Shown in pieces: positions 51,013 through 60,494 of a stretch of DNA of 64,000 nt. Every line of letters begins with the position of its first letter. Within the stretch, counting starts at the first letter, position 1. The position numbers and the translations under genes are program-made. Source of the DNA: Morganella psychrotolerans (GTDB lineage: Bacteria; Pseudomonadota; Gammaproteobacteria; Enterobacterales; Enterobacteriaceae); the NCBI RefSeq assembly GCF_001676155.1, contig NZ_LZEW01000023.1, forward strand, positions 124,001 to 188,000, written 5' to 3'. Under the pieces are notes generated by a model, which made no database searches, was not told the origin of the DNA, and was given only the letters and a program-made list of their open reading frames with translations.

Positions 51013-52531
51013 TTACTGACAAACTGAAAAGCGCCGGTATTCTTCATAGGCGTAATGGTCTGTCATTCCGCTGATATAATCCTGAATCAGCCGGGCGCGG
51101 TAATAAAATTCCGATATATTTTTCTCATCTTCCGGTTTATCTGCCAGCGCTTCCACGGCTTCACTGTATGCAGCCCGCTGTTTGCGGGAAAGTTTATGCA
51201 ACAACCGGGTTTCAATAAAATAGTGTTTATGGAAGTTTTCACGGACAAGTTCCGCAAAGTCCGGGCCGGACATCATTAACAGCGGCCGGTAAAAATCCAG
51301 AAGACCATTAATAATTTTAAAGCCCTGTAACTCCAGTTCTTCCACTTCGTGATGCGTGAACACATACTTAAACGCAACCCGTTTCAGCGTTTTCAACAGG
51401 CGGTGTTCTTCGCTTTTATCTTCCAGCAGCGCCAGATTATATGTGCCGTCAAACAGTGCCGGGAGATTATCAATAAACCGCCGCGCCGCGCAGGGCACCA
51501 GTTTATTGGTGATATATACCCGCAAATACATAAAAAAACTGATCCTGCGCGCTGCGGTGATGGTCGCGCGCAAGTGACGTATATGCACGCTCCACGGTTT
51601 CACTGAACAGTGCCGAATCCGGCTCCCCTTCCAGCGCCTGCCACTCCTGGCGCAGATAGATAACCAAAGAATCCGGCGTCAGAATGCCCTTTTCCACGGC
51701 ATCATCCAGATCAGCAATACAATAAGAGATATCATCTGCCGCTTCCATAATATAACAGAGCGGAAAACGACAGAATTCGCCGAGCTGTAATTCCTCACGC
51801 AGACGCATGATCAGGGCGTTTTCAGACCAGTAATAACCCGGTTTTTTCGTCAGATAGCTGAATTTATCGGGCACCGGCGACTGCTGATACGCAGGCCGGG
51901 TATATTTCAGCACACTGCCGAGCTGGGCAAAGGTCAGGTTGAGTTTCAGCAGATGATGCGCCATTCTGATCCCCTGCGCATTGCCCTCAAACTGACACAA
52001 ATCCCGGCGCAATATGCGCCGCAGTTCATCTGCCTGCGGGTAGCCGGTCAGTTTCAGTACCGCAATCTGACACTGATCCTCTGCTTCATTTTCACTGTGC
52101 GGTTCACCCAGCAGCGTACTGAACCATTTTTGGATAGCGGCCTCGCCAAAGTGCCCGAACGGCGGATTGCCGATATCATGCATCAGGCAGGCCATTTCGA
52201 CGACACTCTCAAATGCATCAAGACGCTCATCCAGACCATATTCCGCAAGCTTTCCCGCTTGTTTTAACTGACTGAGGATCGTTTTGGCGATATAGCGCCC
52301 CACCTGCTGAACTTCAAGCGAATGAGTCAGGCGGCTGCGGACAGCAGAGTTGCGTTCAAGCGGAAATACCTGGGTTTTTTGTTGCAGCCGGCGGATAGCG
52401 GCAGAATTGATAATACGCCCGCGATCACTTTCAAATGCCTGATTAACAATATGTTCTTCAGCACATTTCTCAGATTGCGGTCCGAACTGGCGGTGAAAGT
52501 TCAGTTTCTTTTTGAAATCAATTACCGGCAC
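51013..52531 (-). CDS. dgt: deoxyguanosinetriphosphate triphosphohydrolase, frameshifted in an A7 run
   Basis: This HD-domain enzyme converts dGTP to deoxyguanosine and tripolyphosphate. The N-terminal part has [33 protein letters not shown] and the HD motif [17 protein letters not shown] near residue 125. The C-terminal part ends [21 protein letters not shown]. They are split at AAAAAAA, 51532-51538. Removing one base gives [20 protein letters not shown] and a 505-residue protein, the E. coli length. It is divergent from mtnN with a 138-bp gap. Confidence 0.95.
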
Positions 52532-52669
52532 ATTGCCTCCGTCTTTTTATTCAGCCCGCGGCGTGACATTCTGACGGACGGGAAAAGACACATTCCGCCG
52601 GGATTCAGTGATAAACTGTTGCTGATTCGTTATTCTGTAGTTCAATTTCTATTCAGGGAGTATGACATA

Positions 52670-53371
52670 ATGAAAGTCGGTATCATAGGTGCGATGGAGC
52701 AGGAAGTAACCCTGCTGCGTGATCAGATTACCAACATGCAAACCCTCAGTCACGGCGGTTGTGAGATCTATACCGGTCAGATTAACGGTACAGACGTGGC
52801 GCTGCTGAAATCCGGTATCGGTAAAGTTGCCGCCGCTATCGGCACAACGTTGCTGCTGGAACTGTGCAAACCGGATGTGGTCATTAATACCGGCTCTGCT
52901 GGCGGTCTGGCAACACATCTGAATGTCGGCGATATCGTCATCTCCACTGAAGTACGTTATCACGATGCGGATGTCACCGCATTCGGTTATGAACCGGGTC
53001 AGATGGCACAATGCCCGCCGGCATTTATTGCCGATGCCGGTCTTATCGCACTGACAGAAAAATGCATTAAGACAACAGGACTGAATGCTGTCCGTGGTCT
53101 GATTTGCAGCGGTGATGCCTTTATTAACGGCGCAGAGCCGCTGGCACGTATCCGCGCAAACTTCCCGTCCGTGGTTGCCGTTGAGATGGAATCCACCGCG
53201 ATTGGTCATGTCTGCTATCAGTACAATGTGCCGTTTGTGGTTGTGCGCGCAATCTCTGATGTGGCGGATAAAGCGTCTCATCTCAGTTTTGATGAATTCC
53301 TGCCTCTGGCAGCAAAGCAGTCCTCCCTGATGGTGACAGAGATCCTCGCCAATATTGATACACTGAGATGA
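52670..53371 (+). CDS. mtnN: 5'-methylthioadenosine/S-adenosylhomocysteine nucleosidase
   Basis: This 233-residue enzyme removes adenine from methylthioadenosine and S-adenosylhomocysteine, recycling methionine and making the AI-2 precursor. [16 protein letters not shown] carries the catalytic Glu12; NTGSAGGL and SGDAFI follow; [13 protein letters not shown] near residue 172 binds the ribose; and [10 protein letters not shown] holds the catalytic Asp. The ATG at 52670 follows GGGAG; a long upstream in-frame extension is rejected. It overlaps btuF by ATGA. Confidence 0.97.
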   Translation: MKVGIIGAMEQEVTLLRDQITNMQTLSHGGCEIYTGQINGTDVALLKSGIGKVAAAIGTTLLLELCKPDVVINTGSAGGLATHLNVGDIVISTEVRYHDADVTAFGYEPGQMAQCPPAFIADAGLIALTEKCIKTTGLNAVRGLICSGDAFINGAEPLARIRANFPSVVAVEMESTAIGHVCYQYNVPFVVVRAISDVADKASHLSFDEFLPLAAKQSSLMVTEILANIDTLR

Positions 53372-54183
53372 TCCCGGTTTCCGGTTTTGTCCGCCGTCTG
53401 TGCCTTCCGCTGTTGCTGCTCGCAGCCTGCGGGGCACAGGCAGCCGCACAGCGGGTGATTGCACTGTCACCCTCTCTGGCTGAAATGGCATATGCCGCAG
53501 GCATGGGTGAAAACCTGGTCGGTGTCAGTGCCAATGCGGATTACCCGCCGCAGGCGAAAGGTATTGAGCAGGTATCCAACTGGCAGGGACTTAATCTTGA
53601 GCGCATTATCGCGCTTAAACCGGATCTCATTATGGCCTGGCGCGGTGGTAATCCGCAGCGTCCGCTGAGTCAGCTGGAGCATCTGGGCATAAAGGTTGAG
53701 TATTTTGACCCGAAAAATCTGGATGATATTGCCAATGACCTTGATCGTCTGGCGCCATACAGTACGCAGCCTGCACTGGCAGAAAAAGCTGCGGAGGATA
53801 TGCGCCGGGGCGTTGAGTCACTGAAAGCCCGCTATCACAACAAACCGGAAAAACCGATTTTTCTCCAGTTTGGTCAAAACCCGATTTTTACCGCCTCCGG
53901 GACGACATTACAAAGTGAAGTGGTTTCCCTGTGCCGGGGTAAAAATATCTTCGCTGACAGTCCGGTACCCTGGCCGCAGGTTAACCGGGAGCAGGTACTG
54001 ACCCGCAAACCGGAGATGATCCTGATATCCGGTGATGAACGGGAAGTCGGAAACGTCCGGCGTTTCTGGTCTCCGCAACTGAATGTCCCAATCATCACGA
54101 TAAATGCCGACTGGTTCCAGCGTGGCACGCCCAGGTTATTACAGGCCGCAGGGGTGTTGTGTGAGAAGATTAATAATACTTAA
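53368..54183 (+). CDS. btuF: vitamin B12-binding periplasmic protein
   Basis: This 271-residue substrate-binding protein delivers cobalamin to the BtuCD importer. [40 protein letters not shown] and [25 protein letters not shown] match the family. The leader [14 protein letters not shown] contains both a Sec-type AxA site and a lipobox-like LAAC, so it might be lipid-anchored instead of soluble. It is translationally coupled to mtnN. The gene yadS, which follows btuF in E. coli, is absent; a degraded copy of the btuF 3' end follows instead. Confidence 0.93.
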   Translation: MIPVSGFVRRLCLPLLLLAACGAQAAAQRVIALSPSLAEMAYAAGMGENLVGVSANADYPPQAKGIEQVSNWQGLNLERIIALKPDLIMAWRGGNPQRPLSQLEHLGIKVEYFDPKNLDDIANDLDRLAPYSTQPALAEKAAEDMRRGVESLKARYHNKPEKPIFLQFGQNPIFTASGTTLQSEVVSLCRGKNIFADSPVPWPQVNREQVLTRKPEMILISGDEREVGNVRRFWSPQLNVPIITINADWFQRGTPRLLQAAGVLCEKINNT

Positions 54184-54500
54184 TATGAATATATCATGTT
54201 AACAATACGCCGCTGAAAATGCGGCATATTGCTGATGAATTCACCTTTATTTTAGTAACCTTATTATCTTAATAATGATTTTTAGTTACGAAATTAAATT
54301 TACAATGTTTAATCATTCCATTTTCATCTTATTTAAATTAATTTAAAACCAGCATAGTATATAAAATAACGTTACTTTAATATTTCAATAAGAGTCCATA
54401 ACAGACTGATACTAAAATAAATTAAATAATCATCATCACAGAATAATAGCTATTTTCACTTAGCTAAAGTTATCCTTTTCATAACAAACCCAAGAAGATT
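54184..54500. other. AT-rich gap between btuF and its degraded duplicate
   Basis: This ~317-bp stretch is the most AT-rich DNA nearby and holds no gene. It lies between intact btuF and a degenerate copy of its 3' end, and may be the residue of an inserted and later deleted segment. Confidence 0.5.
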
Positions 54501-54645
54501 CTGATATCAGTTGGTGTCGGAGAAAGCGACAATGTCAGAGGATTCTGGTCTCCGCAACCGGATAATTTATAATCTGAATAATTCCGGATTGGTTCGGCAT
54601 GGCATATCTGCCTGTGATTAAAGGCCGCGGAGGAATTGAGTGAAA
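54501..54645 (+). pseudogene. degraded duplicate of the btuF 3' end
   Basis: The DNA from CTGATATCAGTTGGTGTCGG to GGCCGCGGAGGAATTGAGTG aligns in order with the last ~145 bp of btuF (54022-54165). Shared blocks include TTCTGGTCTCCGCAAC, a diverged TGGTTCCAGCGTGGCA region, and AGGCCGCAGG. It has stops and small indels and no start, so it is a relic, not a gene. The macro-domain gene starts just after it. Confidence 0.75.
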
Positions 54646-54664
54646 AAAGAAACGGACTGCAACG

Positions 54665-55633
54665 ATGATTAAATACCTTAAAGGCGATTTACTGAGATCG
54701 GATGCCCGGGGTCTGGTTAACGCGGTTAACTGCCAGGGTGTAATGGGGAAAGGAATAGCCTATCAATTCAAACTGGATTATCCGATAAATGCGCGGGCCT
54801 ATGAGGCTTTGTGTAAAAGCAATAAGATCGGTACCGGTCAGTTATCTGTTACCGAAGAGCACGGCCGGAATATTATTAATTTTCCGACCCGTGATAAATG
54901 GGATTCACCCTCCGGCTACGAATTTATCGAAAATGGTCTGCGGGAGCTGAAAGCGCTGATTAAAAAACAGGGACTGAAATCGGTGGCAATGCCTGCGCTC
55001 GGCTGCGGTAGCGGCGGGCTGGACTGGCGCCAGGTGGATAATCTGATCCAGACGCACCTCGGCGAATTAACCGATGTTGACATCATGGTGTATCCGCCGG
55101 CGAAATATATCGATGACCGTATCAGCCCGCGCCATGTATTAGTCTGGTGGATAGATAACTGCCTGCTGATCCCGTCCCGCTATAATCTGTATGTTGCGAT
55201 TTATATCCTGCAACGGCTCAGCGGGGTGAATCTGTTTAATTTCAGCGGCACCATCAGCACCCTGCATTCAGATGATGTTGATGCGTATGTCAATGAATTA
55301 CGTGACTGGATTGCTAATCATGGTATTGATTTTAATACATTGATTGATGTTCAGATCAAACTGAACAGAGAAAATCCGGAGAATCCGTTACCGGCGTTTG
55401 ACCATTACCTTAACCGGGTGATGGGCTCGCTTAATCCGCTTACATACAGTGATCAGTCGCTGCTGCTGGCGATGGTGATTGACGGGTTATTACAGGGCAA
55501 GCCGATTAAAGAAATCACCGCTATCCTGCGCGAGCGTTATCAGGCGCGGGATATCGATTTTATCCTTTATCAGGCAAAAAATGGCGGGTTGCTGAAAGAC
55601 AATATTTTAGGGGAAGTGATCCTGACCCGCTGA
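54665..55633 (+). CDS. DarG/TARG1-like macro-domain protein with an unassigned C-terminal domain
   Basis: Residues 1 to ~150 of this 322-residue protein are a macro domain of the DarG/TARG1 type, with GDLLRSDARGLVNAVNCQGVMGKGIAYQFK at the start and PALGCGSGGLDW near residue 114. Such domains remove ADP-ribose from DNA or proteins. Residues ~155-322 are a helical region (HVLVWWIDNCLLIPSRYNLYVAIYILQRLSG) that I cannot assign. The usual INFPTK motif of DarG reads INFPTR here (Arg76). In DarTG systems a DarT toxin gene lies just upstream; none is present, so this is an orphan. It stands directly after a degraded btuF duplicate. Confidence 0.8.
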   Translation: MIKYLKGDLLRSDARGLVNAVNCQGVMGKGIAYQFKLDYPINARAYEALCKSNKIGTGQLSVTEEHGRNIINFPTRDKWDSPSGYEFIENGLRELKALIKKQGLKSVAMPALGCGSGGLDWRQVDNLIQTHLGELTDVDIMVYPPAKYIDDRISPRHVLVWWIDNCLLIPSRYNLYVAIYILQRLSGVNLFNFSGTISTLHSDDVDAYVNELRDWIANHGIDFNTLIDVQIKLNRENPENPLPAFDHYLNRVMGSLNPLTYSDQSLLLAMVIDGLLQGKPIKEITAILRERYQARDIDFILYQAKNGGLLKDNILGEVILTR

Positions 55634-55661
55634 TTACCCTCTGCCCTCTGTAAGTACAGCA

Positions 55662-55699
55662 TAAAAAAATCCGGATGCATTCACGTCCGGATTTTTTAT
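55662..55699. terminator. bidirectional terminator between the macro gene and dmsC
   Basis: AAATCCGGA and TCCGGATTT form a stem flanked by A and T runs on both sides. It suits both convergent genes. Confidence 0.85.
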
Positions 55700-55714
55700 G
55701 ACAAATGATTTAAT

Positions 55715-55777
55715 TATATACCCAACGTCATTCAGGATGCAGCCAACGAACCTGCAGGTTGAATGAATAAGGGTATA
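55715..55777. repeat. TATACCC intergenic repeat, short form (copy 11)
   Basis: This ~62-bp copy runs TATACCCAACGTCATTC to TTGAATGAATAAGGGTATA. It abuts the dmsC stop codon. Confidence 0.92.
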
Positions 55778-56632
55778 TCAGCCACCGAGAGAGAAGAAGA
55801 CTACCCTGCCCACTACTTCTCCGGCAAAAACACAGACTGTTGCCAGTGACATTATCACTGTGGCATTGGTTATCTCAGCCTGTTTCTGACACAGCAGACG
55901 CCCGGCAAAAAACAATCCCAGACCAATCAGTACAACGCGGATAATATTCAGGCTCAGCAATCCTTCCGGCATCACACGCGGGGTCATTCCCGTATAGATT
56001 GGTTCGCCGATATTGCCCAGCAGTGACAGTGCGCCCAGCAGCATCAGCAGAAGCCCGGCAACACCTGCCGCCAGCGCAATTTTCACCACACGGCGGATCA
56101 ATTCATCTTCACGGGCATAGCCCAGCGCCGTTACCAGCAGCAGCGCAGAGATTATCCCGCCGGTCAGCAGCATCGTTCCGGCAAAACCGGCAAACGTGAA
56201 CAGACCACTCCACAGCGTGAACAAGGTATCGGCGTAAAGAGCAGACATCGCATACATATACACCAGCCCCGCTGCGGCACTTAACAGCAGCAGCAAGCCA
56301 TTTACTTTCTGTTTTAACAGCAGCAGCGCAACACTGAGGAACAACAGCCCCATATAAACGGCGGTTGCCAGCACCTCACGGCTCATCCACGATGAAGAAA
56401 CGTGCATCAGGGTGTAAAACATGTGCAGCGGATTTCCCATGTGGAACAGGGAGCCGAGCAACCCGGCACAGCCCAGCAAAAAGCTTGCTATCAGCGGCAC
56501 ACGCACCCATTTCATCGCGGTACGGGGATCTTTGCTGCCGAACAAACGGAAATAGCAGAGTAATGTGATCACCAGACAGCCGACTGACGCCTGCATAAAT
56601 AAGGTGAATATAACAAGAGGCAGTTCATGCAT
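55778..56632 (-). CDS. dmsC: DMSO reductase membrane anchor subunit
   Basis: This 284-residue protein with eight predicted membrane helices anchors the DmsAB dimer and oxidises menaquinol for it. LPLVIFTLFMQASVGCLVI at the start and HVSSSWMSREVLATAVYMGLLFLSVA near residue 80 are typical. Length matches E. coli DmsC (287). It is the last gene of the minus-strand operon, 11 bp after dmsB. Confidence 0.92.
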   Translation of the reverse strand: MHELPLVIFTLFMQASVGCLVITLLCYFRLFGSKDPRTAMKWVRVPLIASFLLGCAGLLGSLFHMGNPLHMFYTLMHVSSSWMSREVLATAVYMGLLFLSVALLLLKQKVNGLLLLLSAAAGLVYMYAMSALYADTLFTLWSGLFTFAGFAGTMLLTGGIISALLLVTALGYAREDELIRRVVKIALAAGVAGLLLMLLGALSLLGNIGEPIYTGMTPRVMPEGLLSLNIIRVVLIGLGLFFAGRLLCQKQAEITNATVIMSLATVCVFAGEVVGRVVFFSLGG

Positions 56633-56643
56633 GATAATTCTCC

Positions 56644-57186
56644 TTATCCTTTCATCCCGACCACAAGGTTCGGTTTGGTAATGGATGAGTTTGGCAGCCC
56701 GTCGATATCCGCGTTCGTACCGTATTTTTTGCGCAGTTCACTGATAAGACCGAACTCAATCGCACGCATCGGACAGGAGTCCACACACATCGGATTGCCG
56801 CCCTGCTCACGCAGATCCAGGCAGGTATCGCACTTGGTCATCATACCGATTGCAGGATCAAACTGCGGCGCTTCATACGGACACGCCCAGGTGCAATAAC
56901 GGCAGCCCACACATTTGTCATGATCCACCAGCACCACACCATCCTCTTCACGCTTATGCATTGCCGTGGTCGGGCAATGGCTGACACACTGCGGGTCGTC
57001 GCAATGGTTACAGGCGATGGAAAGATGCCAGCGGCGCGGGCGCGGATATTCCCCGGCCTCAATGTCATACACCCGGCGGAAATTACGTCCGACTTCGAGG
57101 TCGTTCTTATCCTTACACGCCACAACACAGGTTTTACAACCGATGCAGGCAGCGACATTAATATAAAATCCTACTTGTTTGTCCAT
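56644..57186 (-). CDS. dmsB: DMSO reductase iron-sulfur subunit
   Basis: This 180-residue electron-transfer subunit has four ferredoxin-type Cys clusters in order: CIGCKTCVVAC near residue 15, CNHCDDPQCVSHC near 60, CVGCRYCTWAC near 92, and CDTCLDLREQGGNPMCVDSC near 119. These would hold four [4Fe-4S] clusters passing electrons from DmsC to DmsA. It is shorter than E. coli DmsB (205) at the C-terminus. It lies 15 bp downstream of dmsA. Confidence 0.94.
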   Translation of the reverse strand: MDKQVGFYINVAACIGCKTCVVACKDKNDLEVGRNFRRVYDIEAGEYPRPRRWHLSIACNHCDDPQCVSHCPTTAMHKREEDGVVLVDHDKCVGCRYCTWACPYEAPQFDPAIGMMTKCDTCLDLREQGGNPMCVDSCPMRAIEFGLISELRKKYGTNADIDGLPNSSITKPNLVVGMKG

Positions 57187-57201
57187 ATCTGTCTGTGCCC
57201 C

Positions 57202-59781
57202 TTATCCGATGATCCGCTGCGGCAGTCGCGCATCTTCTGTCAACTGTTCGCCATGCCATTTTTCGATATTACACAGCATCGTGTTCCATCCGGATGTTCC
57301 AAGCCCGGTCGGCACCTGAATAGTCAGTGTGTTATCTGCCCCCGCCATATCAATGCCGGTGGTTTCATCCACATTGGTCCAGCTGCCGTGTGGCAGAGCG
57401 ATCACGCCGGGTTTCATGGTCTGAGTAACCAGCGCCGGACGCAGAAGTTTACCCTGCGGACTGGTGACCATAACGGTTTCACCCTGCTTAATATCCAGGC
57501 GTTTTGCATCGGAAGCGTTAATATAGACAGGGCTCGGCCACTGCTCGCGCAGCCACGGCACGTTATCCAGCGTACTGTGTGAGCGCCGCAGATAGTGCGG
57601 GTTATAGACCTGGAACGGATAATCGCCTTTCTCTTTTTTGGCGAAATCACTGAAACTGGCTTCATAGCCGCTTGCTGACGGAATATACGCCGGAATAGGG
57701 GGTAATTCAGTCCAGCCGCACTCTTTCGCTTTCTCAACCAGGGTTTCGCAGTAGATTTCAAACTTACCGCTTGGTGTCGGACGCGGGTTTGCCGCCGGGT
57801 CGCGGATAAAATCTTCATAAGCAATATAACTGTAGTTATCATCCGGCGTGCGCTCTACCTGATACTTCCCTTTGGTCAGGAATTCATTGAGCGTGATGCG
57901 CCCGTCCTGCGGCGTACCGGTGACCTGCCATTCATCAATATCTGCCTGAGTGACCGTAAACAGCGGCGCTTTGGTAATACCGTCTTCCGTGATGATAGTG
58001 GCACCATTCAGCTTATTGAAAAACTGCTGTTTTTCGGAGATCGGGAAGATCTCATCCACATTCACACCCAGACGTTTACCCAGCTCTTTTGCTATCCACT
58101 GATCACTTTTTGCTTCATACAGTGGCGGAGTGACATTCACCGCAGCAATAATAACTTCGCGGTTACTCGGATTAAGAATGGTTCCCTCGCGCTCCCACTC
58201 AGTCGTCACCGGCAGGATCAGATCAGAATATTTCGCACAGGTATGCGGGACATACGCGGCGGTCGCGATAAACTCAACCCCCTGACGATAGGCTTCAATT
58301 CCCTGCATAATATTGGCACGGGTCTGTAAAGTGGCGTTAAACGGATGAAAAATCATCTGAATATTGGCATCCACATCACCCGTACCGCGCTGACGGAATT
58401 TTTTCTCCAGCAGTGCGCGGTTCAGTTCGTTGTGATTGATTTTCAGGCTGACCGGGTTTTTCACCGCAGGTAACCCATTTGCCCCGGCAACCACCAACCG
58501 CATTCCGTTATTACCCGCCGCAAAGTGACAGCTCACCCCGGTCATACGCCCCGGACGCCCCATATGCCCGGTCATAAATCCGAGTGTTGAAAACGCCTGA
58601 ACCCATCCTTCACCGTTATGAATACGCGCAGGCGCCCAACCGGTTAACAGCGCCACCCGCTGTGTGCCGCCGATCTGACGGGCAAGCGAACGGATATCAG
58701 ATGCAGAAATTCCGGTAATATCCGATGCCCATTCAGGGGTTTTCGGTTCACCGGTGTAGGTTCCCAGCAGGTAATCTTTGAAGTTTTTCTGACGATCCGC
58801 ACCCGCAGGCATATTGGTTTCATCAAAGCCCACCGTGCAGTTGCGCAGAAAATCCCAGTCAATCAGCGGATTAGCCGGGCTATCCATCTCCAGCAGTGCG
58901 GACATAATACCCAGCGCCAGTGCGTGATCGGTTCCCGGATTAATCGGATACCAGTCTGCATCCATCAGTTCTGCCGTTGCCGTGTAGCTCGGATCAATAC
59001 TGATAAAACGCGCACCGGCTTTTTTCGCCTGATAATAGTTATACGTCGGGCTGCCCGGGCTGCTCCAGGCCGGGTTCGCACCCCACATCACAATCAGCTG
59101 TGAATTGCGCATATCAAAACGGTCGTTGGTGCCGAAGGTGTAAAACCCTTCCAGCAATCCCAGATGTGCCGGGGTTTCAAACCAGGCGCCCCAGGAGGTG
59201 GTTCCCCAGTCACCGGTAAAACCGCCCGCTTTGGCGAACACACTCTGGAAATCAGTACCATTACCGCCGGTCACCCAGAGAGATTCGTTGCCGTGTTGTC
59301 CGGTGATCCGTTTTGTTTCGGAGGCGACGATATCCAGTGCCTCATCCCAGCTGATACGCACCCACTGGTCACGCCCGCGCAGGGTTTTATCCCCGCCGCC
59401 CGGTGCCCAGCCTTTGCGTTTCATCGGGTATTTCAGGCGATCTGCGCCGAAAACCTGTTTGCGCTGAGAGCGCCCGCGCAGACACCCGCGCTGCTGCGGG
59501 AAGTCCGGTGAATCGGCAACCACATCATCGGTTTTTTGTCTGACTACCACGCCATCAACGACCAGCGCTTTGTTTACACAGCGCCCGCCGCAGTTATGCC
59601 AGCAGGCGACCGGTTTCCACTGCCCTTTGGCAGCCGTCCCGGTGACGGGGGTTGTTTTTTCCGGTGCTGGTGTTGCAGCGTGAAGTTGTCTGCTTAACGG
59701 CAGTGCAGCCATAGCTGATGCCGCTGTCGTCCATTTTACAAATGAACGGCGGGTTAAGCCTGTTTTTTGTCTGTCTGACAT
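57202..59781 (-). CDS. dmsA: DMSO reductase catalytic molybdopterin subunit
   Basis: This 859-residue molybdenum enzyme reduces dimethyl sulfoxide or other S/N-oxides during anaerobic respiration. It starts with a twin-arginine signal peptide (LTRRSFVKW, hydrophobic core, HAA cleavage). An N-terminal Fe-S motif CWHNCGGRC follows at about residue 59, with RGCLRGRSQRKQVF downstream, as in DmsA. Molybdopterin-binding segments such as LIVMWGANPAWSSPGSPTYNYY and MTGHMGRPGRMTGVSCH are present. The C-terminus has HYLRRSHSTLDNVPWLREQW. Substrate specificity within the DmsA/YnfE group is not certain. Confidence 0.92.
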   Translation of the reverse strand: MSDRQKTGLTRRSFVKWTTAASAMAALPLSRQLHAATPAPEKTTPVTGTAAKGQWKPVACWHNCGGRCVNKALVVDGVVVRQKTDDVVADSPDFPQQRGCLRGRSQRKQVFGADRLKYPMKRKGWAPGGGDKTLRGRDQWVRISWDEALDIVASETKRITGQHGNESLWVTGGNGTDFQSVFAKAGGFTGDWGTTSWGAWFETPAHLGLLEGFYTFGTNDRFDMRNSQLIVMWGANPAWSSPGSPTYNYYQAKKAGARFISIDPSYTATAELMDADWYPINPGTDHALALGIMSALLEMDSPANPLIDWDFLRNCTVGFDETNMPAGADRQKNFKDYLLGTYTGEPKTPEWASDITGISASDIRSLARQIGGTQRVALLTGWAPARIHNGEGWVQAFSTLGFMTGHMGRPGRMTGVSCHFAAGNNGMRLVVAGANGLPAVKNPVSLKINHNELNRALLEKKFRQRGTGDVDANIQMIFHPFNATLQTRANIMQGIEAYRQGVEFIATAAYVPHTCAKYSDLILPVTTEWEREGTILNPSNREVIIAAVNVTPPLYEAKSDQWIAKELGKRLGVNVDEIFPISEKQQFFNKLNGATIITEDGITKAPLFTVTQADIDEWQVTGTPQDGRITLNEFLTKGKYQVERTPDDNYSYIAYEDFIRDPAANPRPTPSGKFEIYCETLVEKAKECGWTELPPIPAYIPSASGYEASFSDFAKKEKGDYPFQVYNPHYLRRSHSTLDNVPWLREQWPSPVYINASDAKRLDIKQGETVMVTSPQGKLLRPALVTQTMKPGVIALPHGSWTNVDETTGIDMAGADNTLTIQVPTGLGTSGWNTMLCNIEKWHGEQLTEDARLPQRIIG

Positions 59782-59816
59782 TGCTCATACCTCATCATCA
59801 GGTTTTAAAATTATTA

Positions 59817-60494
59817 TTATAAGTTTATTAATTCATTGATTTTTTTGTGATCATTACGGGTAAAAACTTCAAGAAGAGTACTGAACTGACGGTAAAATAC
59901 CGTCTCTGCGTGATTATTCAGTTCACGGCAGAACGGCGTCATAAAGGCCAGTAAATGCGCCTCCATAAATTCGGCTGATGCCTGCAACGGCGCGTTAATG
60001 TCTTCAATCTGCCCGCCATCAAGCGCCTGTGACGCTTTCACACTCAGGTTCCACAGAAAATCAAGCTCATAACCGATATGATCGGCGGCCTCATATTCTG
60101 TTTCCGGCAGATGAAATCCGTGCTGCTGATAAAAAGTTTTGACACTCAGGGTGCTTTCCTGGAACAACAATTTATCCCGCGAGACATACACTGATTCCCA
60201 GGGCGCGGCAGGCGGGGATTCAGGTCCGATAAATAACCGGGTGAAATCCCAGTGCAGAGTTTCAAAATCGGATGCTCCGCTTTTAAGCATGCGGGTATTC
60301 AAATCATCCTGCATTGCATCCAGCGCAGTCTGCATGGCAGGCAGGCTCTCATCTGCGGGGAACAGAGACAGCCCCTCATCGCGCAGGTAGATAAGCAGTT
60401 CTGCTATCGGCTCTTCTGTCAGCAGACGGCGCAATACGTCATAAGCAAACTGACGCGCATACAGATAATCAAGTTCCCGGCTGTCACTGCTCAC
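59817..60494 (-). CDS. dmsD: TorD/DmsD-family Tat chaperone for DmsA
   Basis: This ~225-residue helical cytoplasmic chaperone binds the Tat leader of the molybdoenzyme and helps cofactor loading. LHWDFTRLFIGPESPPAAPWESVYVS near residue 85 is the family core, and EYEAADHIGYELDFLWNL follows. A GTG start at 60494 is preferred because GGAGG lies 5 bp upstream; an ATG 21 bp earlier has no such site. It overlaps the radical SAM gene by 11 bp and precedes dmsA by 35 bp. An A7 run near the 3' end could hide an alternative C-terminus. Confidence 0.85.
   Translation of the reverse strand: MSSDSRELDYLYARQFAYDVLRRLLTEEPIAELLIYLRDEGLSLFPADESLPAMQTALDAMQDDLNTRMLKSGASDFETLHWDFTRLFIGPESPPAAPWESVYVSRDKLLFQESTLSVKTFYQQHGFHLPETEYEAADHIGYELDFLWNLSVKASQALDGGQIEDINAPLQASAEFMEAHLLAFMTPFCRELNNHAETVFYRQFSTLLEVFTRNDHKKINELINL

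Noticed and set aside
50772-51074. Plus-strand open frame beginning MLPDYLPLPPACILNDVG
   Set aside because: Its start lies inside a TATACCC repeat copy. The same peptide appears wherever the repeat is read in that frame, so it is not a gene.
52322-52669. Long N-terminal extension of mtnN
   Set aside because: The extension runs antisense through the start of dgt, and a good GGGAG ribosome binding site precedes the internal ATG at 52670.
54184-54664. A darT toxin gene upstream of the macro-domain gene
   Set aside because: I looked for an open frame with ADP-ribosyltransferase features here. The stretch is AT-rich, without an ORF of useful size, and part of it is the degraded btuF end.
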